Position numbers and translations under genes: made by a program | The notes under the pieces: generated by a model | Seen by the model: only the letters and a program-made list of their open reading frames with translations | Databases searched by the model: none | What the model was told of the DNA's origin: nothing | Shown: piece by piece, positions 1 to 11,708 of the stretch | How the letters are laid out: each line of letters opens with the position of its first letter | Numbering within the stretch: position 1 is the first letter of the stretch | Source: Dryococelus australis | Taxonomy: Eukaryota > Arthropoda > Insecta > Phasmatodea > Phasmatidae | Assembly (NCBI GenBank): GCA_029891345.1 | Contig: CM057009.1 | Span: 210,856,709 to 210,920,708 of the forward strand | Reading direction: 5' to 3' | Length of the DNA stretch: 64,000 nt

Positions 1-1740
1 TTCAATAAAATATTAACCTACAAGTTAAAATTAATTGCCTAATGTTGTACTAAAGTGGCATTTTGAAAAGCCAACAACATTTTAAACATCAAAGAAGGCA
101 ACAAAAATTGAAGCAAAATCAGGTTAAAACTATCAGCAAATTTTTCAAGAAACATACATTTCCAAAAACAATTTCATCCCAATTTAAAAGTTTCTCTGTA
201 ATGCTAAACTGGCAAAACCATATTATGTATAACTACATCGGAAGCACATTAGCCAATAGGAAACAAAGGCGTTCAAAAATTAAATTTTTTGGAAATGTGA
301 TAGTTATAAAAATAAAGTGTGCACTAAAATAATACTTTGCATGGCAGTATTATATACTGTAATTATTTTAATGGCATGAATAAAAATGTAATTGACTTTC
401 CAAGAAAAATTACTATTCCATTACAGTAAGTGTAATTACTTCTACAGAAAACACATTGGACATGCTCCATTGTAGTTTATGTAAACAATAAGGTATATCA
501 CTCAAGAAAACTTTCTTTCAAATGAGCCCCTAGTCTTAATAATTACCATATAATTTAAATGTAAACAAAGGTGTGGTGTATACATAACTACAACATTAAT
601 TTTAAATTCACGTGTAACATGTCAACATGTAGCCTGTAGTTGTAAAGAATAAAATTAAGTAAATTGTAAGGTTCTAAAACAATGCAGTACAATATACATT
701 TTAATTATTTCAATATTGCTTACCTTGCAATAATTTCTCCATTGCTGTTTGCCACAAGTTGCTTGTGCATTCAATTTCTCTTTACAGTTATTCTTCTTGT
801 TCTCAGCTGTCAACTGTTGGGTCTTATCACATGACTAGTTGGCACCTCCTGATTCATCAGTGAACACAGAATATTTTATAGGGTTCTAAGAAATTGACAA
901 TTTCTAAGCATGATTGGCAATGTCATACATAGGCCTAGACTCGAAGTTCTGATACATTTGTTTAAATTTCTTATGGTTGTATGAGGATCTCAAAGTCACA
1001 AACATTCGAATGATGTGAAATAACATTGATAATGTCCAAACGGTGCCTTTCCAGAACTTTCAGGAAATACATAGAGATGGCACACAGGTGTGAGCACCCC
1101 ACCTACTACCTACTCACAGCATGCATTAGAGAATAGTGTCTCTGGTTTGTTGATGTACCGTGCTTCTGCGTCCGTGTAAAAAATATGTTTCCGACGAACC
1201 ATGTAATTACGGCTGTTGGTTCTTGTTTCACGACAAGTGACTATTATTGCCTTCAAGAGATGTGCTAGCAGTTATACACCAATAAATATTATACGTACAC
1301 CAGGTATGCCACTGTACGATAACTCTGCATACACCAACCAGATAAATAGCACATTTGGGCCTTGAACATTAATAAATGTATGCATTTTTAATTGTTTATC
1401 ATCATGGCAGTAAGCATTGAGGGTAAGGAAGTGGACCTGCAAGCAGCCTTCAATAGTTTGTTGATACATTATTCGCCCTTGCAACAACAGCTAAAAATTC
1501 AGACTAACTTCAACACCCAGTCACAATGAATCTTTCTTGCAACCACCAGTTATTGTATGAAACTTCTTGTTAGATTCAAGCATCCCAATATTTAATGGCT
1601 GTATCGATAAGAATGTCTTAATGTTCATTACTAAATTGGAGTAAGTTGTTAAATTTGCAATTGGACAGACCAGGGAACTTTGGCAATTGCTAAATTAGTA
1701 ATTTTGGGGTCGCTTTGGAATTGCAAAGAATTACATAACT
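1..1740. other. Anonymous AT-rich DNA, no gene seen
   Basis: I see no coding pattern, repeat array or RNA gene here. The longest open frames (around 63-332 plus and 1272-1487 minus) are low-complexity or lack any recognisable motif, which is what chance gives in AT-rich eukaryotic DNA. Confidence 0.5.
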
Positions 1741-1752
1741 ATAAAGACTTGT

Positions 1753-2930
1753 TTGTCTGAGCATTTCAACCACAAGCATACTAGCAGCTTCTACCAAGAA
1801 AAGCTAAGCAAAATTCACATGAAAGATATAGAAGGAGTTGAGGAAACTGCAGGCAGGATTCACAAGATCAATGTTAATACATCTGAGCTTGTCCGTGACA
1901 ATGCTGCAAATGCAGCTATTAAATATATGACACATCAAACACATTGCAGGCATACCTTAAAGGTTTCTCAGGAGAGCTTGGCAAATTTACATGCTTGGTG
2001 AAGCCAAAACATTTTGCAAAGCAGGAGTCAGCTGTTTGTATCATTGAAGCTGACTGACGTGTTGTCGATGAAAAGCCACATAAACTTGTTCGCTTGCTAC
2101 TTCTGTCATAATATATGTCATAAGCCAAGTCAGTTTAGAAAGAAGCAAGGTGCATGCTTCATACGTGGCAGTAAGCTGCATTTAGCAAATAACTGTCAGG
2201 AAAGTGTTAGTAATAAACATGAGGATCCATTAAACTAGAATGGGCCTGGCAGTGTCACAAACACCAGCCCCAAATAAGAGGTGTGCCCATTATAGTAGCT
2301 GATGATAATGATAACCCTCAGTTACATTTAAGGGTAAACACTGCTACTTGTTAGTGGAATTAAGTTGCCAAATCTCATTAATGTGGCATAGGATGTTTCG
2401 AGTTGTGCAGAAACTGTCTGCATCACTATTTACTGTCACAAGCCTGAATGGTAAGAGTGTACGAAAATAGGGAGAATGTGATGTTGACATTTTAACTGAC
2501 CAAGATACATATAGGGTAATACATCCAGGTGGTTTACCAAATAAACAGAGGATTTGCCTTCACAAGTTATATCCATTGGAAAGAGTGAAAGGAATCCATA
2601 AGAATGAAAGGCGTGTGCATGGGAGTAGCTAACCTATCTCACCCTACTGAACTTGTACAGAAATCTGTAAATCTGAATGCTGCTAAGGATTTACCACCAG
2701 ACACAGGAAAGAGAGTCCAGACAAATTATGTTCTCCCAGTGTGTGACAATTATGTTCTGGTTCCGCCTGTTTTCAAACATGATTTCCTTAATGTTAATCA
2801 TTGTTACATTTACAGAAATATTATTCATGCATCTCATAACAAAAACAAAATGATGCCATTGAACACTGTCAACACAAGTCAAGTAGTAGTAAATTTCATT
2901 CAGGTACTAAGTTAGCAAATGTACAAGTGT
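1753..2930 (+). pseudogene. Decayed retroelement gag/protease-like remnant
   Basis: Broken plus-strand frames contain a basic stretch followed by a zinc-knuckle-like motif near 2154-2195 with spacing C-x2-C-x4-H-x4-C, in which the second cysteine has become arginine (CFIRGSKLHLANNC). About 130 bases further on, near 2334-2390, a hydrophobic run resembles a retropepsin active-site strand, but the aspartate is not preserved. Order and spacing suit the gag-to-protease junction of an LTR retroelement. Several stops and frame changes interrupt it. No RT, integrase or LTR was found nearby, so clade and limits are unknown. The 2604-2915 frame continues the region without a recognisable domain. Confidence 0.35.
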
Positions 2931-3089
2931 TGAAGCCTGAGAATATCCTCCCTCGTGATGACGTTAGTCCTGTAGCAGCCAGAAAATTTCAAAATAACCC
3001 TGAGAGATCAAAAGTATCCGGACAGCCTGTGTGTTTAACATAGAGGGTGAGACAGTACTGTCATCTACCGTGTGAAACACATGGTCAGC

Positions 3090-3685
3090 GATCACAATAG
3101 TCAGCAGAATGGGATGGTCGGCGAAACTTGTGGACTTTAAACGTGGGCCGGTGTTCAGTTGCTACTTGTGTAAGAAGACTGTGCATAAGATTTCTACCTT
3201 TCTGAATATCCCTAGGCCCACTGCTTCCAATTTTATAGTAAAGTGGAAGCGTGAGAAGGCATGTACAACACTAAAGCGTGCAGGCTGACCTCCCATGTTG
3301 AACACCAAAGACCGCCAAGAGCTGAAGAGGGTCGCACACAGTGTAATCATCAATCATCCATTGCCACCATCAAACAGAAATTCCGACCTGCATCAGGATC
3401 TACTCCAAGCACCACGATGACTACTCGGCATGAGGTGCAGAAACCTGGTCTCCAGGGCCGAGCAGCTGCCCATAAGCCACACATCACACAGGCACCGCCT
3501 TGCATGATGTGAGGACCATCAAAACTGGACAATAGAACAGTGGAAAGCCATTGTGTAGAGCAATAAATCACAGTATATAATGTGGTGATCTGCTGGTAGG
3601 GTGTGGGTACGGATAATGCCTGGTAATGACACCTACCAGCTTGTATAGTGTTGACTGTGAAATTCAGCGGTGATGGGGTTACAGT
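3090..3685 (+). pseudogene. Tc1-like transposase, N-terminal half
   Basis: Conceptual translation shows the Tc1 helix-turn-helix region, then the position of the GRP linker motif near 3280-3300 (interrupted by a TGA), a basic stretch, and the first catalytic block near 3560-3600. There the usual W-S-D-E-S pattern reads S-N-K-S, so the first catalytic aspartate is apparently lost. The strand preceding the glycine-rich turn is readable up to 3681. At least four stops and one frame change are present. The frame breaks exactly where the gypsy LTR begins (3686) and resumes in phase at 11209, so this was one gene. Confidence 0.75.
3682..3685. repeat. Target-site duplication CAGT, left copy
   Basis: CAGT directly precedes the TGAG start of the gypsy LTR and recurs at 11205-11208 directly after the CTCA end. 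Four-base duplications are usual for Ty3/gypsy integrases. Collapsing the two copies restores a continuous Tc1 transposase frame. Confidence 0.8.
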
Positions 3686-5230
3686 TGAGAAGAATCAATT
3701 CATTTTGGGAATTTTTTTGTCAATAGTAGTATTTTGCTAGGGTTGGCAATTGTTGGTAACTAGGTAGTGTGTTATATTTTACCGCACATAAAATGTATTT
3801 TTAATTGGCCGGCCAATATGATAATAATCATAATTATATTTCCACATGTAATATTTTTAGTCTTGTTATCACGTTTTGTTAAATTAATATATTCCACTTT
3901 TGTTAGTTGAACTTACATTTGTGTTGAAACATATTGCAGTTCAAATACTGTTAAAGGCAGTGGCCCTAGGTGCACTGCATGTGGGTCTGTATCACGTGAC
4001 GCTGACTGAAAACACTAGTTGGGGGAGTCGCCTGAGCACTTTGTGTGTGTGGACAGTCAGTCGTCCGTTGCCAGGTGAGCTATTAGCAGCTGTAGTGCAT
4101 GCTGCTGGTGCAATTAGAGGCTTGGCTGGTAAAATGTGGCGTGTGACTTATGTATGCAAAGTGGACTTGTAATTTGAGACTGTATCAATGAGCCAAGTAT
4201 AACGAGAGATCGTATTGGTATAAGGTTGCATGTTTGATAACATGTCACACAGCAAATATAGTTTTAATGGCCAACAACGCCATAGTTTTATGTGCAATGT
4301 GTAACATATCCTCGCAGAACATGGCATGGAACTGCATATTACGCAAGTGATTGGTAGACTTGTAATCTAGTCTTACTGTGAGGTTTTCCACGTTTATATT
4401 TATGTGGGGGGCATATAGAAGAGGTGATATGTGCGGCGCAGTGTTTTGGATTGATGCTGAATGAAACCAGCTGCTCACTTCTCAGCCAATCATATTTCGC
4501 GGGCACTGATGCCTGCCTATAATGCAATGGGAGGAACAACGAGTTTCATAGGGGCTATAAGGTGCCTTTGAATGTTGCTTCTGCTTTCCAGAAAACTACC
4601 AGGTATGAGCGGCATCAGAATTTGTTTACCCATAATGGTCAGGGCAGTTTACTTCCGCTACAAACTTTCAAAAGTGTTTTTTAATTTTTAATTTAACACT
4701 TAGCGCACCATTTTCGCAGCCGTCTGGCATTGCAAACTGAAAATGTTAAATGTATTGTGTGGCCAGAATATTTGTAATGGAAATTCTAGCAATGCAATGT
4801 GTGTAATGTCAGAGATGTAAATGTGGTTAACTTTTAAACATAATTTGGCTACCATTTTGGTCACAAGTTTAGCCTGTATTGTTGTTGGCATGAAATATAC
4901 AGAGTGTGAAATGCAATGAAAATTATCATAGTGTATTAAATAGTAAATAAACTAACCTTACTTTCAAACTTAAATAGACTATGAATGCTATTGACTTACA
5001 AAGCAAAACCCTGCCCATCTATATGCTGAATCATATACATTGGTGTAAGATTTTTGGCTGAACACATGAGTATGGACACGGCGCAACATTTATTACAGAT
5101 ATTTAACAACAATTTCTTGTAATTGAGTTCGCTGTCTATTCCCAGGTTTTGTTTGGAGGTTTAGGGATAAATACATGGAATGAGGTAGTATTGAGTACCC
5201 TGAAACCCAACGGGGGTAGAGGGCGGCTCA
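3686..5230 (+). repeat. 5' LTR of the gypsy element
   Basis: This 1545-bp repeat starts TGAG and ends CTCA and is similar along its length to 9535-11204. It holds a 14-bp palindrome made of two opposed CCAAT boxes (3804-3817). Small open frames inside it occur in both copies and are not genes. Confidence 0.85.
3804..3817. promoter_or_regulatory. Palindromic double CCAAT box in the LTR
   Basis: The perfect palindrome attggccggccaat places two inverted CCAAT pentamers four bases apart. It is intact in the second LTR at 9654-9667 although neighbouring bases differ. CCAAT pentamers are known NF-Y targets, so a role in LTR transcription is a plausible inference. Confidence 0.4.
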
Positions 5231-6065
5231 AATCTGCGGCACTCTGCTCATTTTCTTGTTATTGCATGGTAATGTGGTGTGTAACAAATATAGTGTGCTT
5301 TGTAATCATGACTTCGTGGATCTACAGAGTAGATAAGCCTACTCTTATGGCTAATTTAAATGCTGCAAATATTCAGGTGGAGGAAAGTGAGAGCATGGAT
5401 GAACTTCGTAAAAAAATGGCAGGACTGGTACAGGGTTTTGATAAAAATAGCCAAAGTAGTACCAGTCAAACAGGTCAAGTGGAATAGCTCCTTAATAGTG
5501 ACTATTCGCGATTGATAGCTACTTCTTCCCTAGGTAAAGTTCAAGAGCTTCGTGATTGTAGCGCCAGTAGTATTTTACATTTTTGTTTAGAAGTAGACAA
5601 GTTGTAAAGGATAAAAATCTTTCAGAATGACATTAGTTCATTGCAATCAGTAATAAATAAGAGTGCTGGCATGGAAATGGAAATTCTAGCTGGGGAATAG
5701 AAAAAGGGGAAGAATGGCACAAGGTGAAAGATAGATTATGGGAAAATTTGGAATTGAGCCGTAGATATAGAGAACCGAGCTTACATTTCACATTTGTATA
5801 ATCAGGAAACTAAGGCCAAAAATGAGGGTAGCAAAGTGAAGGAGAGTGAAAAGGGCCAAGAGCGGGCCAAGAAAAGGTGCGGACAAGAGCGAACTTAATC
5901 GCCTTTTGTACAGGTAAAAGGAGAGAGGTACGAAAATGCTTCCATTGTGGCTTGAAGGGACATATGCACAGAGACTGAAGGGTAGTTAAGAAAGAAAGAA
6001 AAAGTAGGGAAGGTGTGGAGAAACAATTACTACAATAGGGTGCCGAAAGGAAACAAAAAAAAGGG
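5231..6065 (+). pseudogene. Gypsy gag remnant with zinc knuckle
   Basis: A gag-like frame starts near the ATG at 5308 and runs to a stop at 5485, with a charged, helix-prone segment rich in E, K and D. Further broken frames follow. At 5937-5978 the nucleocapsid knuckle is recognisable as C-x2-C-x4-H-x4 followed by TGA where the last cysteine codon would be. The next segment is very lysine-rich and leads into the protease. No intact gag can be read. Confidence 0.65.
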
Positions 6066-7990
6066 AAGCTATTTGTAGCTGTTCAAATGAAAGGGAAAAC
6101 CCAAGCAGCTCTTTTTGACACTGGCGCTAGCGAATATTTCATCAGGCAGAAATTAGCTAACCAGTTAGAAAAGGAATTCCTGGAGTTAAAGAGGAAATTG
6201 CAGGTAGAAGAGGGATTTCAATTACTGGTCGCTAATGGATCATCTTGTGAAATGTGTGTAAAATTGAGTTTATATTTGAAGATCCAAAAGTATAGCTGGA
6301 CTAAAGATTTTTGGATAGTACCAGGGTTACTTAATAACATGATTTTTGGATTGGGTTTTTTAGCTGAAACTAAGGCTAACATAGATTTTCAACACCTAGA
6401 ATTGAAATTTGATTTCGATCCTAAAGGGTCTAAGATCAGCCTTGTAAAGGAAAATGTGGGGAAAATTACATGCCAAAACATCCAAAGTAAAGGAGATGTG
6501 TTAAATAAGGAGCAAAGAGAGGAATTGAAACAGTTACTTAAGGAATATCATGACGTAATAACTAAGAGGGTAGATTGTTGCCTAGGTGCCTCTTATAGTA
6601 TTCACGTAAATGATGATACCGCAATTCGTCTGAAACCTTATCAGTGTTCACCACCTAAATTGAATGACTTCAGAAATATAGTAGCAGAGCTACAGGAACA
6701 GGGTATAATTAGGCCTTGTATGTCACCTTATGCTTTCCCGGCATTTTTAGTTAAAAAGAAAAAACCAAGGCAGTATAAGTTAGTTGTCGACTATCAACAA
6801 TTAAATAAAAGGGTCAGTTTGAACCCTTTTCCCACGACAAACGTAGATAATGTGCTGCAATATTTTGGGGAATTGGGGAAGCAAAAATATTATCTGTTAT
6901 AGATTTCAATACGGCCTTTCACCAGTGTGGTTTGAATGAAGAAAATAAAGGTTATACTGGAGGCATTTAGAATGGAATCGCATCCCATTCAGTGTGAACT
7001 TAGGGGGGACGATGCCTGGCCCGTATATTGCAAAAAGTTCTGGAAGAATACCACTTCAAATTCCTTATCCTATTTTTAGATGACATTTGTATTTTTTCTA
7101 AAGAGCCTGGCGAGCATCTAAAACACACAAAGTTAGTACTAGATAGGTTGAGAGAATTGGGTTTTACTGTGAATCCAGAAAAAATGACCTGGGCCAGATA
7201 AGAAATTAAATTTTTAAGCTTTATTCTGTCCAAGGGTAGGCTTATCATGGACCCGGAAAAAATCGCTCTGATTGTCAATTTCCCTCAACCCAAGAACGTT
7301 AAAGGAGTAAAGCATTTTATGGGAATGCTAGGATATTTTTCTCGTTTTATAGCTGGCTATGCCGAGATGTGCGCCCCCTTGAATAGTTTAATGAAGAAAG
7401 GCATCCCTTTTATTTGGGGTGAAGATCAGAATAAATCTTTTTGTAAGGTAAAATATGCCATCTCCCATCCACCTGTTTTGGCTTTACCAAATTTTTTCAA
7501 AAAAATTTACTCTACAGGTCGATGCGTTTTATATTACCTTAGGTGGAGTGTTATTACAGGACTTAGGGTAGGGTCTGCAACTGATTGCGTTTGCCAGCAG
7601 AACGTTGAATGAAAGTGAACAACACTTGAGTGCTTTTGAGAAAGAGGTTTTAGCTTGTGTCTGAGGGACTAAGAAATTTTCCGACCTATATTGAATATCA
7701 GGAATTCAACTTGCAAATAGGTACTTAGGCATTAACCTGGCTATACACTTACCCTAAGCAAGTAGGAAAGAACGGTCGCTGGATAGCTAGGTTGAACAAC
7801 TTTAGGTTTAACATTGTACACACAAAGGGAAAGGACAACGTTGTGGCTGATTGTTTATCTCGTATGTACAAGGATGGTGATAGCGAGTTTGTCAAGGAGG
7901 CAGTATGTGAAAATGGAGATAGGAGTGATGAAACCAAGAGGGAGGAATATGCTACAATGGTTAGAACTATGCCAGAGCTGTTCACTGATT
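6066..7990 (+). pseudogene. Gypsy pol remnant: protease, RT and RNase H
   Basis: The longest clean stretch (6087-6902) begins with a retropepsin whose active site reads DTGAS (about 6117-6131), then the linker and the start of the reverse transcriptase with the conserved proline/phenylalanine and VDYQQLN-type block (about 6780-6810). Beyond a frame break, the RT catalytic block reads FLDD near 7076-7087 in place of YLDD. The thumb/connection region follows (7247-7480), including a GMLGYFSRFI-type motif, and then RNase H pieces near 7515-7680 and 7790-7870, where DCLSRM marks its usual end. Stops and frameshifts occur every few hundred bases. Proteolysis, cDNA synthesis and RNA removal are the known family roles. 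Confidence 0.8.
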
Positions 7991-9210
7991 TCAAGGAATG
8001 GCAGAGAGAGGATAAGGAATATGAAAATATTAAGGGCATGATTGCTTCTGGGAATAACTCAAAATATTGCCTACATAAGGAGTTAATTTACTTTGTCGAT
8101 AGGTTTAAAAATAAAGAAGTTTTTGTTCCTCAAATAGGCCAGACATTTAGTTTTGAAGTACTTTCATAGCTCGCCCAGAGGTGCCCATATGAGGAGGGAG
8201 AAAACGAAAGCCTTAATCAAAAGAGAATTCTTTTGGCCAGACATACCATACTATTGACAAGTTTGTAAAAGAATGCAAGGAATGCCAATTAGCTAAGCAA
8301 CCGTGTAAGAGCAAGATAGGACACTACTTGGTGAAAATCCCCACCCATCCTTGGGAAAGTCTTTATGGACATCTATGGCCCACTGCCTAGTTCAAAGGGT
8401 GGAAATAATCATATTTTTATCCTAGTTGACGGGTTTAGCATGTTCACTGTATTACTTTTCTTATGAGATATGAAGGCGGGTAGTATTGTTAAAGCTTAGG
8501 TGGAAAAAATTTGGAAAATAGTTAGGGACCCAGAGATATTAGTTTCTGATAATGCTAGCTATTTTAATACCCGTACTATGAAAGACATGCACTTTCAATG
8601 TGCAATTAAACATGTTAATATTAGACCGTACTATCCTTGTCCAAATTTGGTGGAGAGGATCAATAAAAATGTGAAGATGGCCTTAAGTATCTTTCACAAT
8701 GTGGACCAGCATTGCTGGAATCAAAATTTGTCTCAATTAAATTAAGCTATCCATTCTGTACCACATAGTTTGACGGGTTTATCCCCGAGTAAGGTGGTTT
8801 TTGGTCGGGAGCTTTCGTTACCACTGCTTAATATGTGGGGAATCCCTCCTGAATCTTTGGAGGCAACTAGTGGTAAAGAAATGGAAGCAATTTGGCAAAA
8901 CACATGTGTTAACCTACAGAAAGCCAGGAGAGGGTTGGAAAAAAAGGTACAAAAGAGATAGAATAGATAACCCCTATCAGGTGGGTGACCTGGTGGCTTG
9001 TCGACACTATGCAAAATGCAATATGGCAGAACATTTTTGTCTAAATTAGTGATGCTATATAATTGTTCCTTTAAGATCTTATGTTTTTTGCGATCGGTAA
9101 CCGTGCTACTGGGTGAACCTGCACATGACTTTGTGGTTAAGAAAGCACATATCTCACTAATCAAACAGTATTGTGAACCTAATGGTGATTCTGATACGCA
9201 AAAAGACTGA
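7991..9210 (+). pseudogene. Gypsy integrase remnant
   Basis: Broken frames follow the order of a gypsy integrase: an N-terminal zinc-binding region near 8080-8300 (partly lost), a first catalytic block near 8365-8385 (DIYGPLP), a second at about 8533-8550 (SDNASYF), and the glutamate block near 8645-8665 (LVERINKN). A C-terminal region follows with the S-x-T-G-L-S-P block near 8768-8790, and a final basic segment ends at 9210. All three DDE positions can still be recognised, but in separate frames. The product would join cDNA to target DNA; this copy cannot. Confidence 0.75.
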
Positions 9211-9515
9211 TTATAAGGTTTTGGACCATGAGTAAAGATACCAATGAGAATGATGGTTTGACTGGGATATGTTTATTTCCTTATTGTATTTGAGATTCAT
9301 ATCTTTGTGTTAATGTATGTTTTCATTCTCTCTTATCTCTCGCTTTTCTGCTATGTTATTTGTGGGGGAAATACAGTATTTGTTGTTGCCAAAGTTGACA
9401 TCCCAGCCATTAGAGGTATGAAGTATGTTATGATAGATGGAGGAGGTGGTGTACGATCTTAAGATTAACAGGTGTTTGAGCAAATTTTGTGCTTCAGCCC
9501 CCCTACTTATTTTCA

Positions 9516-9534
9516 GGGGGGGGGGGGGGGTAGT
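9516..9534 (+). promoter_or_regulatory. Polypurine-tract-like G run before the 3' LTR
   Basis: About fifteen G residues followed by TAGT lie directly upstream of the 3' LTR start at 9535, where plus-strand priming occurs in LTR elements. The run may have expanded by slippage. Confidence 0.5.
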
Positions 9535-9653
9535 TGAGACAAATCAATTAGTCTCCGGGATTTCTTTTGTCAATAGCGGTTTTTTGCTAGGGTTGATACT
9601 AGTTGGTAATTTGGTAGTGTGTGATATTTTACGGCATATAGAATGTATTTCTA

Positions 9654-9667
9654 ATTGGCCGGCCAAT
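9654..9667. promoter_or_regulatory. Palindromic double CCAAT box, 3' LTR copy
   Basis: Same perfect 14-bp palindrome as at 3804-3817. Confidence 0.4.
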
Positions 9668-11003
9668 AATATTAATGTAATTACATTTCAACATGTTATA
9701 TTTTTATAATCTTATCATGTTTTGTTAAATTAATACATTCCACTTATGTTATTTGAACTTATGTTTGTGTCGTAACGTATCACAGTTCAAATACTGTTAC
9801 AGGTGGAAGCGCTAGGTATGCTGTGTGTGGGTCTGTATCATATGATGCTGGCTGAACACCCTAGTTGGGGAAGTTGCTTCAGTGCTTCATGTTTGTGAAC
9901 AGTCAGGCGTCTGTTGCTTGGCGAGCTATTAGCAGCTGTAGTGCATGCTGCTGGTGCAATTAGAGGCTTGGCTGGTAAAATGTGGCGTGTGACATATATG
10001 CAAAGTGGACTTGTAATTTGAGACTGTATCAATGAGCCAAGTATAACGAGAGATCGTATTGGTATAAGGTTGCATGTTTGATAACATGTCACACAGCAAA
10101 TATAGTTTTAATGGCCAACGACGACATCGTTTTATGTGCAATGTGTAACATATCCTCGCAGAACATGGCATGGAACTGCATATTACGCAAGTGATTGGTA
10201 TACTTGTAATCCAATCTTACTGTGAGGTTTTCCATGTTTATATTTACGTGGGGGACGTATAGAAGAGATGATATGTGCGGCGCAGCATTTTGGATTGCCA
10301 CTGGACGAAACCAGCTGCTTACATCTCGCCAATCATATTTTGTGGGCACTGATGCTTGCCTGTAATGCAAGGGGAGGAATGACGAGTTTCATTGGGGCTA
10401 TAAGGTGCCTTTGAACGCTACTTCTGCGTACCAGAAAACTACCTGGTATGAGCGGCATCATAATTTGTTTACTCATAGTGGTCAGGGCAGTTTACTTCCG
10501 CTACAAACTTTCGGAAGTGTTTAAAACTTTTTAATTTAGCATGTAGCGCACCATTTTTGGGACCATCTGGTATTGCAAACTGAAAATGTTACTTTTTGTA
10601 TGGCCAGAATATTTGTAGTGGAAATTCTAGCAATGCAATGTGTGTAATGTCAGAGATGTAAATGTGGTTAACTTCTAAACATAATTTGGTTACCATTTCG
10701 GTCACGAGTTTAGCCTGTATTATTGATGGCATGAAATATACAGAGAGTGAAATGCAATGAAAATTATCCTAGTATATTAACTAGTAAATAAACTAACCTT
10801 GCTTTCAAATTTAGATAGACTGTGTATGCTAATGACTTAGAAAGCAAAACCCTGCCCATCTATATGTTGAATCACATACATTGGTGTAAGATTTTTGGCT
10901 GATCACACAAGTATGGACACGCGCAGCATTTATTACAGATATCTAACAACTATTTCTTGCAATTGAGTTTACTGTCTGTTCCCAGGTTTTGTTTGGGGGT
11001 TTA

Positions 11004-11085
11004 GAGTGAGTGAGTGAGTGAGTGAGTGAGTGAGTGAGTGAGTGAGTGAGTGAGTGAGTGAGTGAGTGAGTGAGTGAGTGAGTGA
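11004..11085. repeat. (GAGT)n microsatellite inside the 3' LTR
   Basis: About twenty tandem GAGT units. Absent from the 5' LTR, so it arose or expanded after integration, or in one template strand. Confidence 0.9.
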
Positions 11086-11204
11086 AGCGATTTGGGCGGC
11101 TGTTAATAGAGAGGTCTTGAGAGCCGATGTAGGTTTACGGTTAAACATGTAGAGTGAGGCATTATTGAGTATCCTGAAACCTGACGGGTGTAGAAGGCAG
11201 CTCA

Positions 11205-11640
11205 CAGTGTGGTCATGTTTCTCTTGGAGAGGCTTGGCCCATTCGTTGCTTTACATGGTACTGTTAAGGCCATAAATGGACATTTAAACTGCTTTCATAT
11301 TGCCTACCATTGAAGGACAGTTTAGGAACACTACTGTGTCTTTCAACATGACCGAGCACCCATCCATACTACAAGGCGCGTAAGGGAGTGGTCTGACAAC
11401 AACAACGTCCCACTAATGGACTGGCATGCGCAGAGTCCTGATTCAAATCAGATAGAACATCTCTGGGATATTTTGGAACGAGACTTTATGCTTGACCACA
11501 GTGATTCAATTGAAACCTCTTCTCATATCGGAATAGGCTGCAATTCCTCGGAAACCTTCTGCCCCTTGGTCGAAAGTATGCCAGTAAGAGTGCAGGCTGT
11601 TGTCAATGCTAAGGGTGGGCCAACACCATATTGACTGCCA
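11205..11640 (+). pseudogene. Tc1-like transposase, C-terminal half
   Basis: The frame resumes at the CAGT duplication with the glycine/tryptophan-rich strand, then the second catalytic aspartate block near 11343-11365 (FQHDRAPIH), and the W-x-A-Q-S-P-D block leading to the catalytic glutamate at about 11448-11470 (IEHLWDILE). A C-terminal tail ends in the G-G-P-T-P-Y pattern typical of Tc1 proteins, with a stop at 11632-11634. The block before the second aspartate holds a stop. Family role: cut-and-paste transposition into TA. Confidence 0.8.
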
Positions 11641-11708
11641 GTGTTCCTGATAGAGGGCGGCCCAAACTTGTACTTCATTTTCAGGTGTGTGTCCTGATAC
11701 TTTTGATC

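Larger units (their letters stand above)
3686..11204 (+). mobile_element. Ty3/gypsy LTR retrotransposon, complete but decayed
   Basis: A 7.5-kb element with two LTRs in the same direction (starts TGAG, ends CTCA), a gag zinc knuckle, then protease, RT, RNase H and integrase in the gypsy order, and a long G-run in the polypurine-tract position just before the 3' LTR. All coding parts carry stops and frameshifts. It sits inside a Tc1 transposase gene with a CAGT target duplication. I could not identify a primer-binding site after the 5' LTR (from 5231), where no typical TGG start is seen. No env-like frame lies between integrase and the 3' LTR. Confidence 0.85.
9535..11204 (+). repeat. 3' LTR of the gypsy element
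   Basis: This 1670-bp copy matches 3686-5230 along its length and keeps the TGAG start and CTCA end. It is longer by 125 bp, mainly from a (GAGT)n tract with adjoining unique sequence near 11004-11130. The palindromic CCAAT pair is at 9654-9667. Divergence between the two LTRs is obvious by eye, so the insertion is old. Confidence 0.85.
3006..11708 (+). mobile_element. Tc1-like DNA transposon, split by a gypsy element
   Basis: The outer ends carry inverted repeats: 3006-3024 and the reverse complement of 11690-11708 match at 18 of 19 positions, starting gatcaaaagtatc. The left inner part (about 3090-3681) encodes the N-terminal and early catalytic portion of a Tc1-type transposase, the right part (11205-11640) the rest. 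Removing 3686-11204 and one copy of the CAGT duplication would leave an element of about 1.2 kb, somewhat shorter than typical Tc1 elements. A flanking TA is visible on the right (11711-11712) but not convincingly on the left. The transposase has stops, so the element is dead. Confidence 0.8.

Noticed and set aside
4245..4539. Minus-strand open frames in the gypsy LTR, repeated at about 10089-10370
   Set aside because: They recur only because the LTR is present twice; no motif and no conservation beyond the DNA repeat.
5231..5255. Primer-binding site of the 3.7-11.2 kb gypsy element
   Set aside because: No TGG-starting sequence after the LTR; could not be tied to a tRNA.
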